Assembly: GCF_001017175.1 (NCBI RefSeq)
Contig: NZ_LCYG01000021.1
Span: 26,859-90,858 of the forward strand
Length of the DNA stretch: 64,000 nucleotides
Direction of reading: 5' to 3'
Origin: Microvirga vignae
Lineage (GTDB): Bacteria; Pseudomonadota; Alphaproteobacteria; Rhizobiales; Beijerinckiaceae
Positions 44,912-53,118 of the stretch are shown one piece after another. A program made the translations under genes and the position numbers. The stretch's first letter is position 1, and each line of letters starts with the position of its first letter. The notes beneath the pieces are model-generated. The model ran no database searches. It saw only the letters and a list, made by a program, of their open reading frames with translations, and had not been told where the DNA came from.

Positions 44912-45687
44912 AGGATCCCGGACGCCCCTATGATGTTCCTCTCAGGGATCGTGAGGGTCACGGTTGTTCCGCGCCCTTCCTTGCTTTCGATCTGAAGGCC
45001 TCCGCCATGGAGCCTGAGGATGTGCCAAGCAAGGCTGAGACCGAGACCCGTGCCTGGATAATCCCTGGCGTTACGGCCTCGGAAGAAGGGCTGCATGAGA
45101 AAAGGCAGGTCTCTCTCGGAAATGCCAATTCCTTCGTCTTTCACTTTAATCGCGATGCCGTGTTTTTCTGCGCGCGCGGTCACCCTGATAGGTCGTTCGG
45201 GGGGCGAATACTTCATGGCGTTGGACAGCACGATCACGAGCGCCTGTTCCAGCAGGATAGAGTCTCCCACAATCGTTTCCGGAAGGCCCCGGACATCGAT
45301 CTTGAAAAGACGTCCCGGCTCGTGGTTGCCCTGCTCCCTGCAGGCACGCCGAATGAGGGCTTCCGGATTAAAATCGCTCGGATTGAGAAGCATGCCGCTC
45401 GCACTAACGTGCGTATAGGACATGATCATCTCGATCAGTTCGTCCAGACGTAGACTGGCGCGCCATATCCTCTCGGCACGGCTGCGGATATCCTCGGCAT
45501 TCATCCGTTCCGACCGTCGCATCAGGCCTTGTGCAAGCGCATTGATGGCCGACAGCGGCGTTCTGAGCTGATGCGCCAGCAAAGCGATGCGATCAAAAGG
45601 CTGGGCCGTCTTTTTAGCACTGGCCCGAGCGGTTGTCGGATGCGCTGCCTTCGAGGGCTTTCTAGGAGGCCTTGAAGCGGGGGACAC
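44908..45687 (-). CDS. Soluble sensor histidine kinase without an input domain
   Basis: A 259-residue protein. A basic, Ala/Lys-rich N-terminus (1-30) leads straight into the dimerisation H-box LLAHQLRTPLSAI with His39. The HATPase domain follows (N-box LSNAMKYSPP, G1 DEGIGI, G2 GTGLGLSLAW). No membrane segment, PAS or HAMP domain is present, so signal input must come from a partner protein. The GTG start at 45687 is the first in frame. No response regulator is adjacent. An AT-rich palindromic box lies just upstream. Confidence 0.87.
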   Translation of the reverse strand: MSPASRPPRKPSKAAHPTTARASAKKTAQPFDRIALLAHQLRTPLSAINALAQGLMRRSERMNAEDIRSRAERIWRASLRLDELIEMIMSYTHVSASGMLLNPSDFNPEALIRRACREQGNHEPGRLFKIDVRGLPETIVGDSILLEQALVIVLSNAMKYSPPERPIRVTARAEKHGIAIKVKDEGIGISERDLPFLMQPFFRGRNARDYPGTGLGLSLAWHILRLHGGGLQIESKEGRGTTVTLTIPERNIIGASGIL

Positions 45688-45817
45688 AGGGAACTCACGT
45701 TCTATAATTATATAACGTTATGGGCGTAGGCCGTTCGAACTAGTGCGGCCGAGCGTGATGTCCATGCTTGGGAGGCTCTGAAACCTAAAATTGTATGTGG
45801 CGAGTGACTTGACGCAC

Positions 45818-45904
45818 TAGAACCGCTTCCACTTGCTCGGAAGCGGCTCTCTTCCTTGCTCTGCCCCATTTCTCGGCGAACCGGATCCGGTTCGCCGAGA
45901 AATG
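45818..45904. repeat. RPE-like intergenic palindromic element
   Basis: Two neighbouring inverted repeats: an 8-bp stem with an 8-base loop (about 45823-45846), then a perfect 38-bp palindrome at 45867-45904 centred on CCGGATCCGG. The layout resembles the short palindromic intergenic elements common in Rhizobiales genomes. Family assignment is from memory of their general form. Confidence 0.6.
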
Positions 45905-46093
45905 CTCCAGCTCCTGAGCAATGAGGGTGCCCAGCATAGGAACCGGCTCTAGATTTGCCGCGGAAACAACGAACCCTATTCGATGTTCGATGAGATGTAT
46001 TTCTGCTGGAAAATTCTTGCTGGTTGTCTGTTCACATTGATATGATCTTCCGATCATTTGAATTTTTAGTGAATTGTACTTATGCCCGAGCTT

Positions 46094-46119
46094 GAAACTC
46101 GACTCCTTACAAGAGCGTT
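46094..46119 (+). promoter_or_regulatory. Possible EcfG-type general stress promoter of csbD
   Basis: GAAAC (46094-46098) and CGTT (46116-46119) with 17 bases between them approximate the GGAAC-N16/17-CGTT pattern of alphaproteobacterial EcfG sigma factors. CsbD genes are frequent members of that regulon. The -35 is one base off. Confidence 0.35.
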
Positions 46120-46152
46120 AGCCCCTGAGACGCCAGAATAAGGAGAATGGTC

Positions 46153-46329
46153 ATGGATCATGATCGCAGCGAAGGCAGCATGAAGAACATCAAGGGCCGC
46201 ATGAAGGAAGGCTTGGGCAAGGCTCTGGGTGACTCCAAGATGGAAACCGAGGGCAAGATGGATAAGGCCGAGGGCCGCATTCAGAACACCATCGGCGGCA
46301 TGAAGGACAGCATGCGCAAGAGCACCTGA
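46153..46329 (+). CDS. CsbD-family stress protein
   Basis: A 58-residue hydrophilic protein with the CsbD pattern MKNIKGRMKEGLGKALGDSK, then EGKMDKAEGRIQN. CsbD-like proteins are induced by general stress; their molecular role is not known. AGGAG lies 7 bases before ATG 46153, which is why this start is chosen over ATG 46147. A strong terminator follows. Confidence 0.88.
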   Translation: MDHDRSEGSMKNIKGRMKEGLGKALGDSKMETEGKMDKAEGRIQNTIGGMKDSMRKST

Positions 46330-46349
46330 TCCTGGTGGGTTGAATGGAC

Positions 46350-46376
46350 GGCCCGGCTCCAATGCCGGGCCTTTTT
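46350..46376 (+). terminator. Rho-independent terminator after csbD
   Basis: GGCCCGG/CCGGGCC (46350-46356 with 46365-46371) is followed by TTTTT. Confidence 0.88.
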
Positions 46377-46606
46377 CATGAGGGCTTGTCTGCTCGGGCG
46401 ATCAGAAAAGTGATGTGCTTTTCGTCCTGATGCTGCTCCATCAGGGTATCGCCCAGTTCTCTGATGAGGTTGGGCACATCGATGCCGGCGAGGGGATCCG
46501 TGCAGATCACGCGCAATTGATCCCCAGGGTTCATGGCACGCAGTGCCTTGCGGGTCCGCAGCACCGGAAGCGGACATTTCAAACCGGACAGATCCAGTTC
46601 AATCAT
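46376..46606 (-). CDS. TusA-like sulfur carrier protein
   Basis: A 76-residue TusA/SirA-family protein with the key cysteine in GLKCPLPVLRTRKAL (Cys11). TusA relays persulfide sulfur, for tRNA thiolation or molybdenum-cofactor-related enzymes. ATG 46606 has AGGAGGA upstream. It overlaps the mobA 3' end by 8 bases and is the last gene of an Mrp-MobA-TusA set. Confidence 0.88.
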   Translation of the reverse strand: MIELDLSGLKCPLPVLRTRKALRAMNPGDQLRVICTDPLAGIDVPNLIRELGDTLMEQHQDEKHITFLIARADKPS

Positions 46607-47279
46607 CGCAATCCTCCTGCTCTCCGCACCCATCGTTCCCGAACCTTCTAGAGAGGAGCGACGTAATGCTCAACATGGTACTGGCGGCATCCAGCTCTTC
46701 AGGCGTGTTGATGTTGAAGAAAGGATCGAATGGCTCGATTGGCCAGGTTGCCGTAGCCGCGCCCTGAGCTTTCGCCCAGTCTTCCACACGACGCATGCCT
46801 TTGACTGTGAGCGCATGGCGCAAGTCATGACGCAGAGCAACCGGCCAGAGGCCTGTCGTGTAGTGCTCCTGTGGTCCTGAAGCCGCGTAGGCGACAGCAC
46901 TTTGCGCCGTGCTGCGTGCTGCATGAAGGCGTTCAACCAGATCTGCCGGAATGAAAGGCGTGTCGCCTGGAACGCTGACAACCCATTCGATCGCCGGCTG
47001 GTTTCTGGCCGTCCATTCAAGGGCTGTCAGAATGCCCGCCAGCGGTCCAGGATGATCTGGGACGGAATCCGCCACTACGGGCAGACCAGTCGCGATAAAA
47101 CGTGACGGCTCGCCATTCGCATTGAGGATCACGCACCCGCATTGCGGAGCCAGTCGCTGTTTTACGTGACCGAGAAGCGTTTGGCCCTGAAGCATCAGAA
47201 GAGGCTTGTCCCCTCCACCCATGCGCCGCGCCAGCCCGCCGGCAAGAATGACGCCCAAAGTCGCGGGATAGGGCGTCAT
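46599..47279 (-). CDS. mobA: Molybdenum cofactor guanylyltransferase
   Basis: A 226-residue nucleotidyltransferase that attaches GMP to molybdopterin. The N-terminal signature is VILAGGLARRMGGGDKPLL, followed by VVSVPGDTPFIPADL and the C-terminal FFNINTPEEL typical of MobA. ATG 47279 is 7 bases after mrp. Its placement between an Fe-S P-loop carrier and TusA suggests supply of cofactors to molybdoenzymes. Confidence 0.9.
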   Translation of the reverse strand: MTPYPATLGVILAGGLARRMGGGDKPLLMLQGQTLLGHVKQRLAPQCGCVILNANGEPSRFIATGLPVVADSVPDHPGPLAGILTALEWTARNQPAIEWVVSVPGDTPFIPADLVERLHAARSTAQSAVAYAASGPQEHYTTGLWPVALRHDLRHALTVKGMRRVEDWAKAQGAATATWPIEPFDPFFNINTPEELDAASTMLSITSLLSRRFGNDGCGEQEDCDD

Positions 47280-47286
47280 GGCAGAT

Positions 47287-48414
47287 TTACTCGATGACGA
47301 TGCGCGGTGCGGGACGAGCCGCTGCGCCGCCGGACAGCGCGGTCCAGACCTGTTGCGCCATATCCTTGTAGATCTTGGCGTGCGGCCCACCTGGATCCGT
47401 TGCGGCAACAGGGCGTCCCGCATCGGAGAGTTCGCGGATCGTCATATTGAGCGGAACCTCGCCAAGGAAAGGAACGTCGAGACGTTCGGCTTCCTCGCGC
47501 GCGCCGCCATGGCCGAAGATATGCGAGGTCTGCCCGCAATGAGGGCAAACGAATGTCGCCATGTTCTCGATGATCCCCAGGATCGGAATCTCCACGCGCT
47601 TGAACATGGAGACGCCGCGCCGCGCATCGATCAGCGCCAGATCTTGCGGCGTGGAAACGATCACGGCACCCGCGAGAGGGGTCGCCTGCGCCATCGTGAG
47701 CTGCGCATCACCCGTGCCGGGCGGCATATCCACCACGAGCACGTCGAGATCGCCCCAGGCGACCTCACGCAGCATCTGCGTGATCGCCGACATGACCATC
47801 GGGCCGCGCCAGATCATGGCCGCATCCTCCTCCACGAGGAAGCCGATGGACATGATCTTGATCCCATAGGCTTCCATAGGTTCGAGAATACGGTTTTCGA
47901 GCAGCTTCGGCTTGCCATGAATGCCGAAGAGCTTGGGCATCGAGGGGCCGTAGATGTCGGCATCGAGCACGCCGACCTTCAGGCCCAGGGCCTTAAGGCC
48001 AAGGGCAAGGTTGCAGGCGGTGGTCGACTTGCCGACGCCGCCTTTGCCGGAGGCGACCGCAATCACATGCTTCACACCGGGAATGCGCTGGTTCTTGGGC
48101 TGCGAGGCCGCCCGTGGACGCTGTGCGGCGGCCGGGGAGGGGGACGGGGCTCCCGATCCAGCCGGACGGTCGGCGGTGAGGCTCGCGAACACACCCTTCA
48201 CGCCCGGCAATCCCTGAACGGCGGCTGCTGCCGCTTGGCGGACACGCTCCATCGCCTGAGCTTCGGACGGGTCAATCGCGATCGAGAACATCACCCGCCC
48301 CGCATCGTCGATATGGACGTCGGACAAGCGTCCAGACGCCACGAGGTTCGTTCCATTGGCGTCGACCAGAACGGTCGAGAGCGCTTGCAGAACATCTTCA
48401 CGGGTAATCGCCAC
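47287..48414 (-). CDS. Mrp/ApbC-family Fe-S cluster carrier ATPase
   Basis: A 375-residue P-loop ATPase with an N-terminal DUF59/MIP18-like domain (about 1-95) and a Pro/Ala-rich linker. The Mrp core has the deviant Walker A ASGKGGVGKSTT, DMPPGTGDAQLTM, and a CPHC cluster-binding pair. It carries Fe-S clusters to target proteins. GTG 48414 is chosen because GGAG lies 8 bases upstream and homology begins there; earlier in-frame starts are unlikely. Confidence 0.9.
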   Translation of the reverse strand: MAITREDVLQALSTVLVDANGTNLVASGRLSDVHIDDAGRVMFSIAIDPSEAQAMERVRQAAAAAVQGLPGVKGVFASLTADRPAGSGAPSPSPAAAQRPRAASQPKNQRIPGVKHVIAVASGKGGVGKSTTACNLALGLKALGLKVGVLDADIYGPSMPKLFGIHGKPKLLENRILEPMEAYGIKIMSIGFLVEEDAAMIWRGPMVMSAITQMLREVAWGDLDVLVVDMPPGTGDAQLTMAQATPLAGAVIVSTPQDLALIDARRGVSMFKRVEIPILGIIENMATFVCPHCGQTSHIFGHGGAREEAERLDVPFLGEVPLNMTIRELSDAGRPVAATDPGGPHAKIYKDMAQQVWTALSGGAAARPAPRIVIE

Positions 48415-48513
48415 GATGGAGGCTCCTAGGCTTTGGTCCAACAATCTCTTGAACCTCATGTATAGGTTCGCGGCGCGTCCGTTAAGGCGTTGTCTGGCCG
48501 TCATGGGCAATAT

Positions 48514-48539
48514 CCGAACCAAAAGTCACCCTGTCCGTT
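48514..48539 (+). promoter_or_regulatory. Possible EcfG-type promoter
   Basis: CCGAAC (48514-48519) and CGTT (48536-48539), 16 bases apart, fall about 95 bases upstream of a general stress protein gene. The match to GGAAC is imperfect. Confidence 0.3.
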
Positions 48540-48634
48540 GTTCAACCGATTCCTCGGGGGCCTTAACGGCCGGCCGGAAAGCTGCGCTCGCGCATCGCGG
48601 CCCCGAGATGGCGTGAAGAAATCAGGAGACGAGA

Positions 48635-49138
48635 ATGCACCAGCACGGCCATAACGATCCCAACGCTGCGAAGCTCTACGAGCTGATCAAAGATGTGAAG
48701 ATCGCCATGATGACGACGGTCGACACCGATGGCACGCTGCACAGCCGGCCCATGCATAGCATGGAGGCCGACGAGCATGGAGACCTTTGGTTCTTCACGC
48801 AGATCCAATCGCCCAAGATGACGGAGATTTCCCGCGACAGTGAGGTGAACCTGGCTTACAGCGATCCGAGTGGCCAGACCTATGTATCTGTTGCGGGCAA
48901 GGCGGAGATCGTCCGCGACAAGGCGAAGATCGAGGAGAAGTGGTCGGAGCCTCTGCGGGCTTGGTTCCCGAAAGGCACGGATGATCCGCAGATTGCCCTG
49001 ATCCGTGTGCATCCCTCGAAGGGCGAGTATTGGGACAGCCCGTCTTCGACCATCGTACATCTTTATGGGTATGCGAAGGCAGCTTTGACGGGCCAGCCGC
49101 CGCATCCGGGTGATCAGGCAAAGGTCGATCTGAGCTAA
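48635..49138 (+). CDS. General stress FMN-binding split-barrel protein
   Basis: A 167-residue protein of the pyridoxamine-5-phosphate-oxidase-like fold, close to the general stress protein 26 group. The core runs MMTTVDTDGTLHSRPMHSMEADEHGDLWFFT. Such proteins bind flavin or F420-like cofactors; the substrate is unknown. The N-terminus MHQHGH is His-rich. It is monocistronic, with a strong terminator. Confidence 0.88.
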   Translation: MHQHGHNDPNAAKLYELIKDVKIAMMTTVDTDGTLHSRPMHSMEADEHGDLWFFTQIQSPKMTEISRDSEVNLAYSDPSGQTYVSVAGKAEIVRDKAKIEEKWSEPLRAWFPKGTDDPQIALIRVHPSKGEYWDSPSSTIVHLYGYAKAALTGQPPHPGDQAKVDLS

Positions 49139-49163
49139 GCGCTCACAAGAGCAACAAGCAATC

Positions 49164-49186
49164 AGGGCCGCTCAGCGGCCCTTTTT
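49164..49186 (+). terminator. Rho-independent terminator after the stress protein gene
   Basis: AGGGCCGCT/AGCGGCCCT (49164-49172 with 49174-49182) then TTTT. The loop is a single base, so the stem will open slightly. Confidence 0.82.
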
Positions 49187-49317
49187 CATGCCACCTATTT
49201 GCTTCTTTCTTTACGGTCTAGCTTGGGTATAATCAAATACAATAAAACAAAGTAACCCGGAGCCGATCCGAAGGTCAAAAAGAAAACAGGAAAGGGGGCG
49301 TTCCCAGGGAGGGAAGG

Positions 49318-50583
49318 ATGAAATCCATCTGGCTTGCCGCCGTCTCTACTGTAGCGTTCGCGTCTTCAAGTTTCGCTCAACCCGCCACTCAGCCGCCGAC
49401 CAGCAATCTCGAGAGGCTTTCGTCATTCCAGAGCACGGGAACGGAGGAGCCGAAGCCTATTCCCCAGGAAGGTCGCCGTGCCGATGCCATTCGCAAGAAC
49501 CTTGAGAAGATCAAGTTGCCGGCGGGCTTCAAGATCGATCTCTATGCCATCGTTCCCGATGCACGCCACATGGCGGTCGGGCCAAATGCAGGCGTTGTCT
49601 TTGTCGGAACGCGCAAGAGCAACGTTTATGTCGTGACCGATCGCGACAAGGACCGCATAGCCGATGAGGTGAAGCAGTTCGCTCCCTCCGTTCAGTTCAA
49701 GATTCCCAACGGCGTCTGCTTCTCTCGCGACGGCGTCCTCTATATCGCCGAGCAGAATCGGGTGCTTCAATTCCCGGCAGCCGAGTTCTTCTATGAGGGT
49801 CCGGATGTCGCCGCTTTCCAGGTGGTCAAGCAGGGCGAATTGATCCCGCCCGGTGAGGAAAGCTACAACCACACCGCCCGCGTTTGCCGGGTCGGACCCG
49901 ACAACAAGCTCTACATCGCCCTCGGTCAGCCCTTCAACGTGCCGGCAAAGGAGAAGATGGAGCTTTATCGGAAGGTCGGCATCGGCGGCATCATCCGCCT
50001 GGATCAGGATGGCAAGAACCGAGAGGTCTATGCCACCGGCATCCGCAACTCGGTTGGCATCGAGTTCAATCCGGCGGACAAGTCCCTGTGGTTCACCGAC
50101 AACCAGGTCGACGGCATGGGCGACGACCAGCCTCCCGGCGAGCTCAATCGCGCCGTTCAAGTGGGCCAGAACTTCGGCTTCCCCTATTACGGCGGCGGTA
50201 TGGTTCGCACTGTCGAGTACAAGGATGACCAGGTTCCGGCTGGTACCGTTGCGCCTCAGGCCGAAATGGCAGCGCATGCGGCGGACCTTGGCCTCACCTT
50301 CTACACGGGCAAGATGTTCCCCCGGTCCTATCAAGGTGGCGTCTTCTCGGCACAGCATGGGTCCTGGAACCGTACAAAGCCGGTAGGGGCGCGGGTGATG
50401 TTCACGCCGCTCAAGCCTGATGGCACGGCCGACAAGCCACAGGTCTTCGCCGAAGGCTGGCTCAATGAGAACGGCGAATATCTCGGTCGTCCGACCGATG
50501 TCGCCGTGCTGCTCGACGGTTCGCTCCTCGTCTCGGACGACACGGCAGGCGCGATCTACCGCATCTCCTATGAAGGCCAATAG
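49318..50583 (+). CDS. PQQ-dependent aldose/sorbosone-type dehydrogenase
   Basis: A 421-residue periplasmic beta-propeller with a signal peptide (1-20, ending SFAQ). Blocks IKLPAGFKIDLYAIVPDARHMAVGP, NHTARVCRVGPDNKLYIALGQP, YATGIRNSVGIEFNPADKSLWFTDNQ and the AQHGSWNR region match soluble PQQ-dependent glucose/sorbosone dehydrogenases. It would oxidise a sugar in the periplasm and pass electrons to the cytochrome c encoded next, 57 bases downstream. Substrate is not known, and no PQQ synthesis genes are in the window. Confidence 0.88.
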   Translation: MKSIWLAAVSTVAFASSSFAQPATQPPTSNLERLSSFQSTGTEEPKPIPQEGRRADAIRKNLEKIKLPAGFKIDLYAIVPDARHMAVGPNAGVVFVGTRKSNVYVVTDRDKDRIADEVKQFAPSVQFKIPNGVCFSRDGVLYIAEQNRVLQFPAAEFFYEGPDVAAFQVVKQGELIPPGEESYNHTARVCRVGPDNKLYIALGQPFNVPAKEKMELYRKVGIGGIIRLDQDGKNREVYATGIRNSVGIEFNPADKSLWFTDNQVDGMGDDQPPGELNRAVQVGQNFGFPYYGGGMVRTVEYKDDQVPAGTVAPQAEMAAHAADLGLTFYTGKMFPRSYQGGVFSAQHGSWNRTKPVGARVMFTPLKPDGTADKPQVFAEGWLNENGEYLGRPTDVAVLLDGSLLVSDDTAGAIYRISYEGQ

Positions 50584-50594
50584 GGCTGTTCCGG

Positions 50595-50618
50595 CAGGCG
50601 CGCTCATTGGCGCGCCTG
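50595..50618 (+). terminator. Stem-loop between dehydrogenase and cytochrome genes
   Basis: CAGGCGCGC/GCGCGCCTG (50595-50603 with 50610-50618) followed by TTCTTCC. It may attenuate rather than end the transcript. Confidence 0.55.
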
Positions 50619-50640
50619 TTCTTCCCCAAAAGGAAATACC

Positions 50641-50970
50641 ATGAAGAAAACTTATGCCTTGGCATTTGCCGGGGCTCTCCTGAGTTCGCTTGCCGCCGCG
50701 ACAGCCGATGCGGGGGATGCGAGAGCAGGGCGCCAGAAGATCACCACGTGCCAAGCCTGTCACGGGCTGGACGGCCTCTCCAAGAACCCTGAAGCTCCGA
50801 ACTTGGCGGGGCAGATCGAAGGCTATCTTGTCAAAGCGCTGGCGGAGTACAAATCCGGCGCACGCAAGAACGAGACGATGAACATTGTAGCGAAAGACCT
50901 GTCGGACCATGACATGTTCGATATCGCGGCCTATTATTCCTCCATCCAGGTTGATGTTCTGCCCCCATGA
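50641..50970 (+). CDS. Periplasmic c-type cytochrome
   Basis: A 109-residue class I cytochrome c. It has a signal peptide (about 1-24), heme motif CQACH (Cys37, Cys40, His41) and a distal Met in the NETMN region. It is the probable electron acceptor of the adjacent PQQ-type dehydrogenase. AGGA precedes the ATG. Confidence 0.92.
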   Translation: MKKTYALAFAGALLSSLAAATADAGDARAGRQKITTCQACHGLDGLSKNPEAPNLAGQIEGYLVKALAEYKSGARKNETMNIVAKDLSDHDMFDIAAYYSSIQVDVLPP

Positions 50971-51053
50971 GGCAGGGATTGACGCCAACCACCCTTTCTT
51001 CAACCCAAAGCCTTCGCTATTGTCCTGCCTCCTGAAACGGCGAGGAGCAGGCG

Positions 51054-52346
51054 ATGGTGGACATCGCAACCAGGGTCTATAACCATACCTGGAAGATCGA
51101 CCCGATCGTTCGGTCGGTCCTGGACACGGACTTTTACAAGCTCCTGATGGCGCAGACGATCTTTCGCCGCCATCGGGACGTCCAGGTCACCTTCGGTATC
51201 CATAACCGCACTACCCGGATCCGGTTGGCCGACATCATCGACGCGGGCGAATTGCGCGAGCAGCTCGACCATGTGCGCAGCCTCTCCCTGACGCGTGGTG
51301 AATCCACTTGGCTGCGCGGCAACACCTTCTACGGCAAGCGCCAGATGTTCTCGCCGGAATTCATGGACTGGCTTGAGACCTTCCGCTTTCCGGAATACTT
51401 GCTGGAGAAGGAAGACGGCCAATATGTGCTGACCTTCCACGGTCCCTGGATCGAAACCACCATGTGGGAGATCCCGGCGCTCGCGATTCTCAACGAGTTG
51501 CGCTCGCGTGGCGTGTTGAGAGGCATGGGCAAGTTCGAACTCCAGGTGCTCTATGCCCGCGCCATGACACGTGTGTGGGAGAAGATCGAACGCCTCAGAA
51601 GGCTGCCGGATCTTTCCATCTCTGATTTCGGTACTCGCCGCCGCCATGGTTTCCTCTGGCAGGATTGGTGCGTGCAGGCGATGATCGAAGGGCTTGGACC
51701 GTCCTTCCTGGGCACCTCCAACTGCCTCATCGCCATGCGCCGTGAGGTGGAGGCGGTAGGTACCAACGCCCATGAGCTTCCCATGGTCTATGCGGCACTC
51801 ACCGACAGCGATGAGGAATTGGCGAAAGCTCCGTATCGCGTCTTGGCCGATTGGCAGGAAGATTATGAGGGCAACCTGCGCGTTATCCTGCCCGATACAT
51901 ACGGCACGACGAACTTCCTGCAGAACGCTCCCGATTGGATGCCCTCCTGGACGGGTATCCGCGTCGACTCCAAGGATCCCATCGAAGGCGGTGAGGAGGC
52001 GATTGCATGGTGGCAGCAGCGCGGGCAGAACCCGAAGGAGAAACTCGCGATCTTCTCCGATGGTCTGGATGTGGATCTGATTGAGAGGATCCACCAACAT
52101 TTCCGCGGCCGCATGCGCGTCGGCTACGGCTGGGGCACGCTGCTGACGAACGACTTCCGCGGCCTTGCTCCCGAGGGCGGGCTCGATCCCATCTCCATCG
52201 TCTGCAAGGTCATCTCGGCCGATGGGCGTCCGACCGTGAAGCTTTCCGACAATCCGACGAAGGCTCTGGGGCCGGAAGAGGAAATCGAGCGTTATAAGCG
52301 CGTGTTCCATGTGGGTGCGCAGATTGCGCAGCCGGTTTTGGTGTGA
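51054..52346 (+). CDS. pncB: Nicotinate phosphoribosyltransferase
   Basis: A 430-residue enzyme of NAD salvage, joining nicotinate and PRPP with ATP use. The N-terminal [16 protein letters not shown], the central [15 protein letters not shown], and the PRPP-region GTLLTNDF with [11 protein letters not shown] are typical. GAGGAG lies 6 bases before the ATG. It overlaps or abuts the next gene, so they may be co-transcribed. Confidence 0.94.
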   Translation: MVDIATRVYNHTWKIDPIVRSVLDTDFYKLLMAQTIFRRHRDVQVTFGIHNRTTRIRLADIIDAGELREQLDHVRSLSLTRGESTWLRGNTFYGKRQMFSPEFMDWLETFRFPEYLLEKEDGQYVLTFHGPWIETTMWEIPALAILNELRSRGVLRGMGKFELQVLYARAMTRVWEKIERLRRLPDLSISDFGTRRRHGFLWQDWCVQAMIEGLGPSFLGTSNCLIAMRREVEAVGTNAHELPMVYAALTDSDEELAKAPYRVLADWQEDYEGNLRVILPDTYGTTNFLQNAPDWMPSWTGIRVDSKDPIEGGEEAIAWWQQRGQNPKEKLAIFSDGLDVDLIERIHQHFRGRMRVGYGWGTLLTNDFRGLAPEGGLDPISIVCKVISADGRPTVKLSDNPTKALGPEEEIERYKRVFHVGAQIAQPVLV

Positions 52347-52351
52347 TTGCC

Positions 52352-53116
52352 ATGAAAGTTGATCTGAACTGCGATATAGGCGAAGGCTTCGGTCCCTGGC
52401 CCATGGGTGATGACGAGGCGATGCTCGACATCGTCTCCTCCGCGAACATCGCATGCGGTTTCCATGCGGGTGATCCGTCCATCATGTTCCGCACGGCGGA
52501 GATCGCCAAGAGCAAAGGCGTGGCGATCGGGGCGCATCCGGGCTTCAACGACCTGCATGGATTTGGACGGCGTGTGATCCGTGGAGACTCGCCCACCGAG
52601 ATCGAGCGGATGATAGCCTATCAGATCGGCGCCATGCAGGCCGTTGCCGCCCTGGCCGGCCATCAGGTCACCTACGTGAAGGTCCATGGCTCGCTCAACA
52701 ACATGGCGAACGAGGACGAGAGCCTGGCACTTGCGATTGCCCGCGCCATCAAGGGAGTCGATGCAAGCCTCATCAATGTGTGCATGCCGGGCCTTCTGAT
52801 GGAGAAGGCATCCGAGACCGTCGGCATCCCGGTGGTGAGGGAATTCTTCGCCGATCGTACGTATGAAGACGACGGCGCGCTGACCTCCCGCAGGAAGGCC
52901 GGCTCCGTTCTGCACGATGCCGATGCTGCGGCCGAGCGCGTGCTGCGCACTCTCCAGGAGAAGGCCGTCATCACGACATCCGGAAAGCGCATTCCCATCG
53001 AGATCGACACGATCTGCGTTCATGGTGATGAGCCAAGTGCGGTCGCCATGGCGCGCACGGTCCGGGCGAAACTCGAAGCAAACGGCATCATCATTGCTCC
53101 GTTCTCTGGACGCTAG
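52352..53116 (+). CDS. pxpA: 5-oxoprolinase subunit A (LamB/YcsF family)
   Basis: A 254-residue LamB/YcsF protein. It starts [15 protein letters not shown] and carries [21 protein letters not shown] and [10 protein letters not shown], the standard family blocks. PxpA works with PxpB and PxpC to cleave 5-oxoproline; neither is in the window. ATG 52352 is used; a GTG at 52343 overlaps the pncB stop. It is followed 2 bases later by a methyltransferase. Confidence 0.92.
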   Translation: MKVDLNCDIGEGFGPWPMGDDEAMLDIVSSANIACGFHAGDPSIMFRTAEIAKSKGVAIGAHPGFNDLHGFGRRVIRGDSPTEIERMIAYQIGAMQAVAALAGHQVTYVKVHGSLNNMANEDESLALAIARAIKGVDASLINVCMPGLLMEKASETVGIPVVREFFADRTYEDDGALTSRRKAGSVLHDADAAAERVLRTLQEKAVITTSGKRIPIEIDTICVHGDEPSAVAMARTVRAKLEANGIIIAPFSGR

Positions 53117-53118
53117 GA

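Larger units (their letters stand above)
45688..46152. other. 465-bp intergenic region with palindromic repeats
   Basis: No convincing gene. It holds an AT-rich box upstream of the histidine kinase (about 45699-45720, containing ATAACGTTAT), a hairpin (CCGCTTCC/GGAAGCGG, near 45823-45846), a 38-bp perfect palindrome (45867-45904) and a possible stress promoter for csbD. A 90-residue open stretch across the palindromes (46057 to 45785) looks accidental. Confidence 0.55.

Noticed and set aside
45785..46057. 90-residue open frame spanning the palindromes
   Set aside because: Its coding would be dictated by the repeats; no ribosome site was seen.
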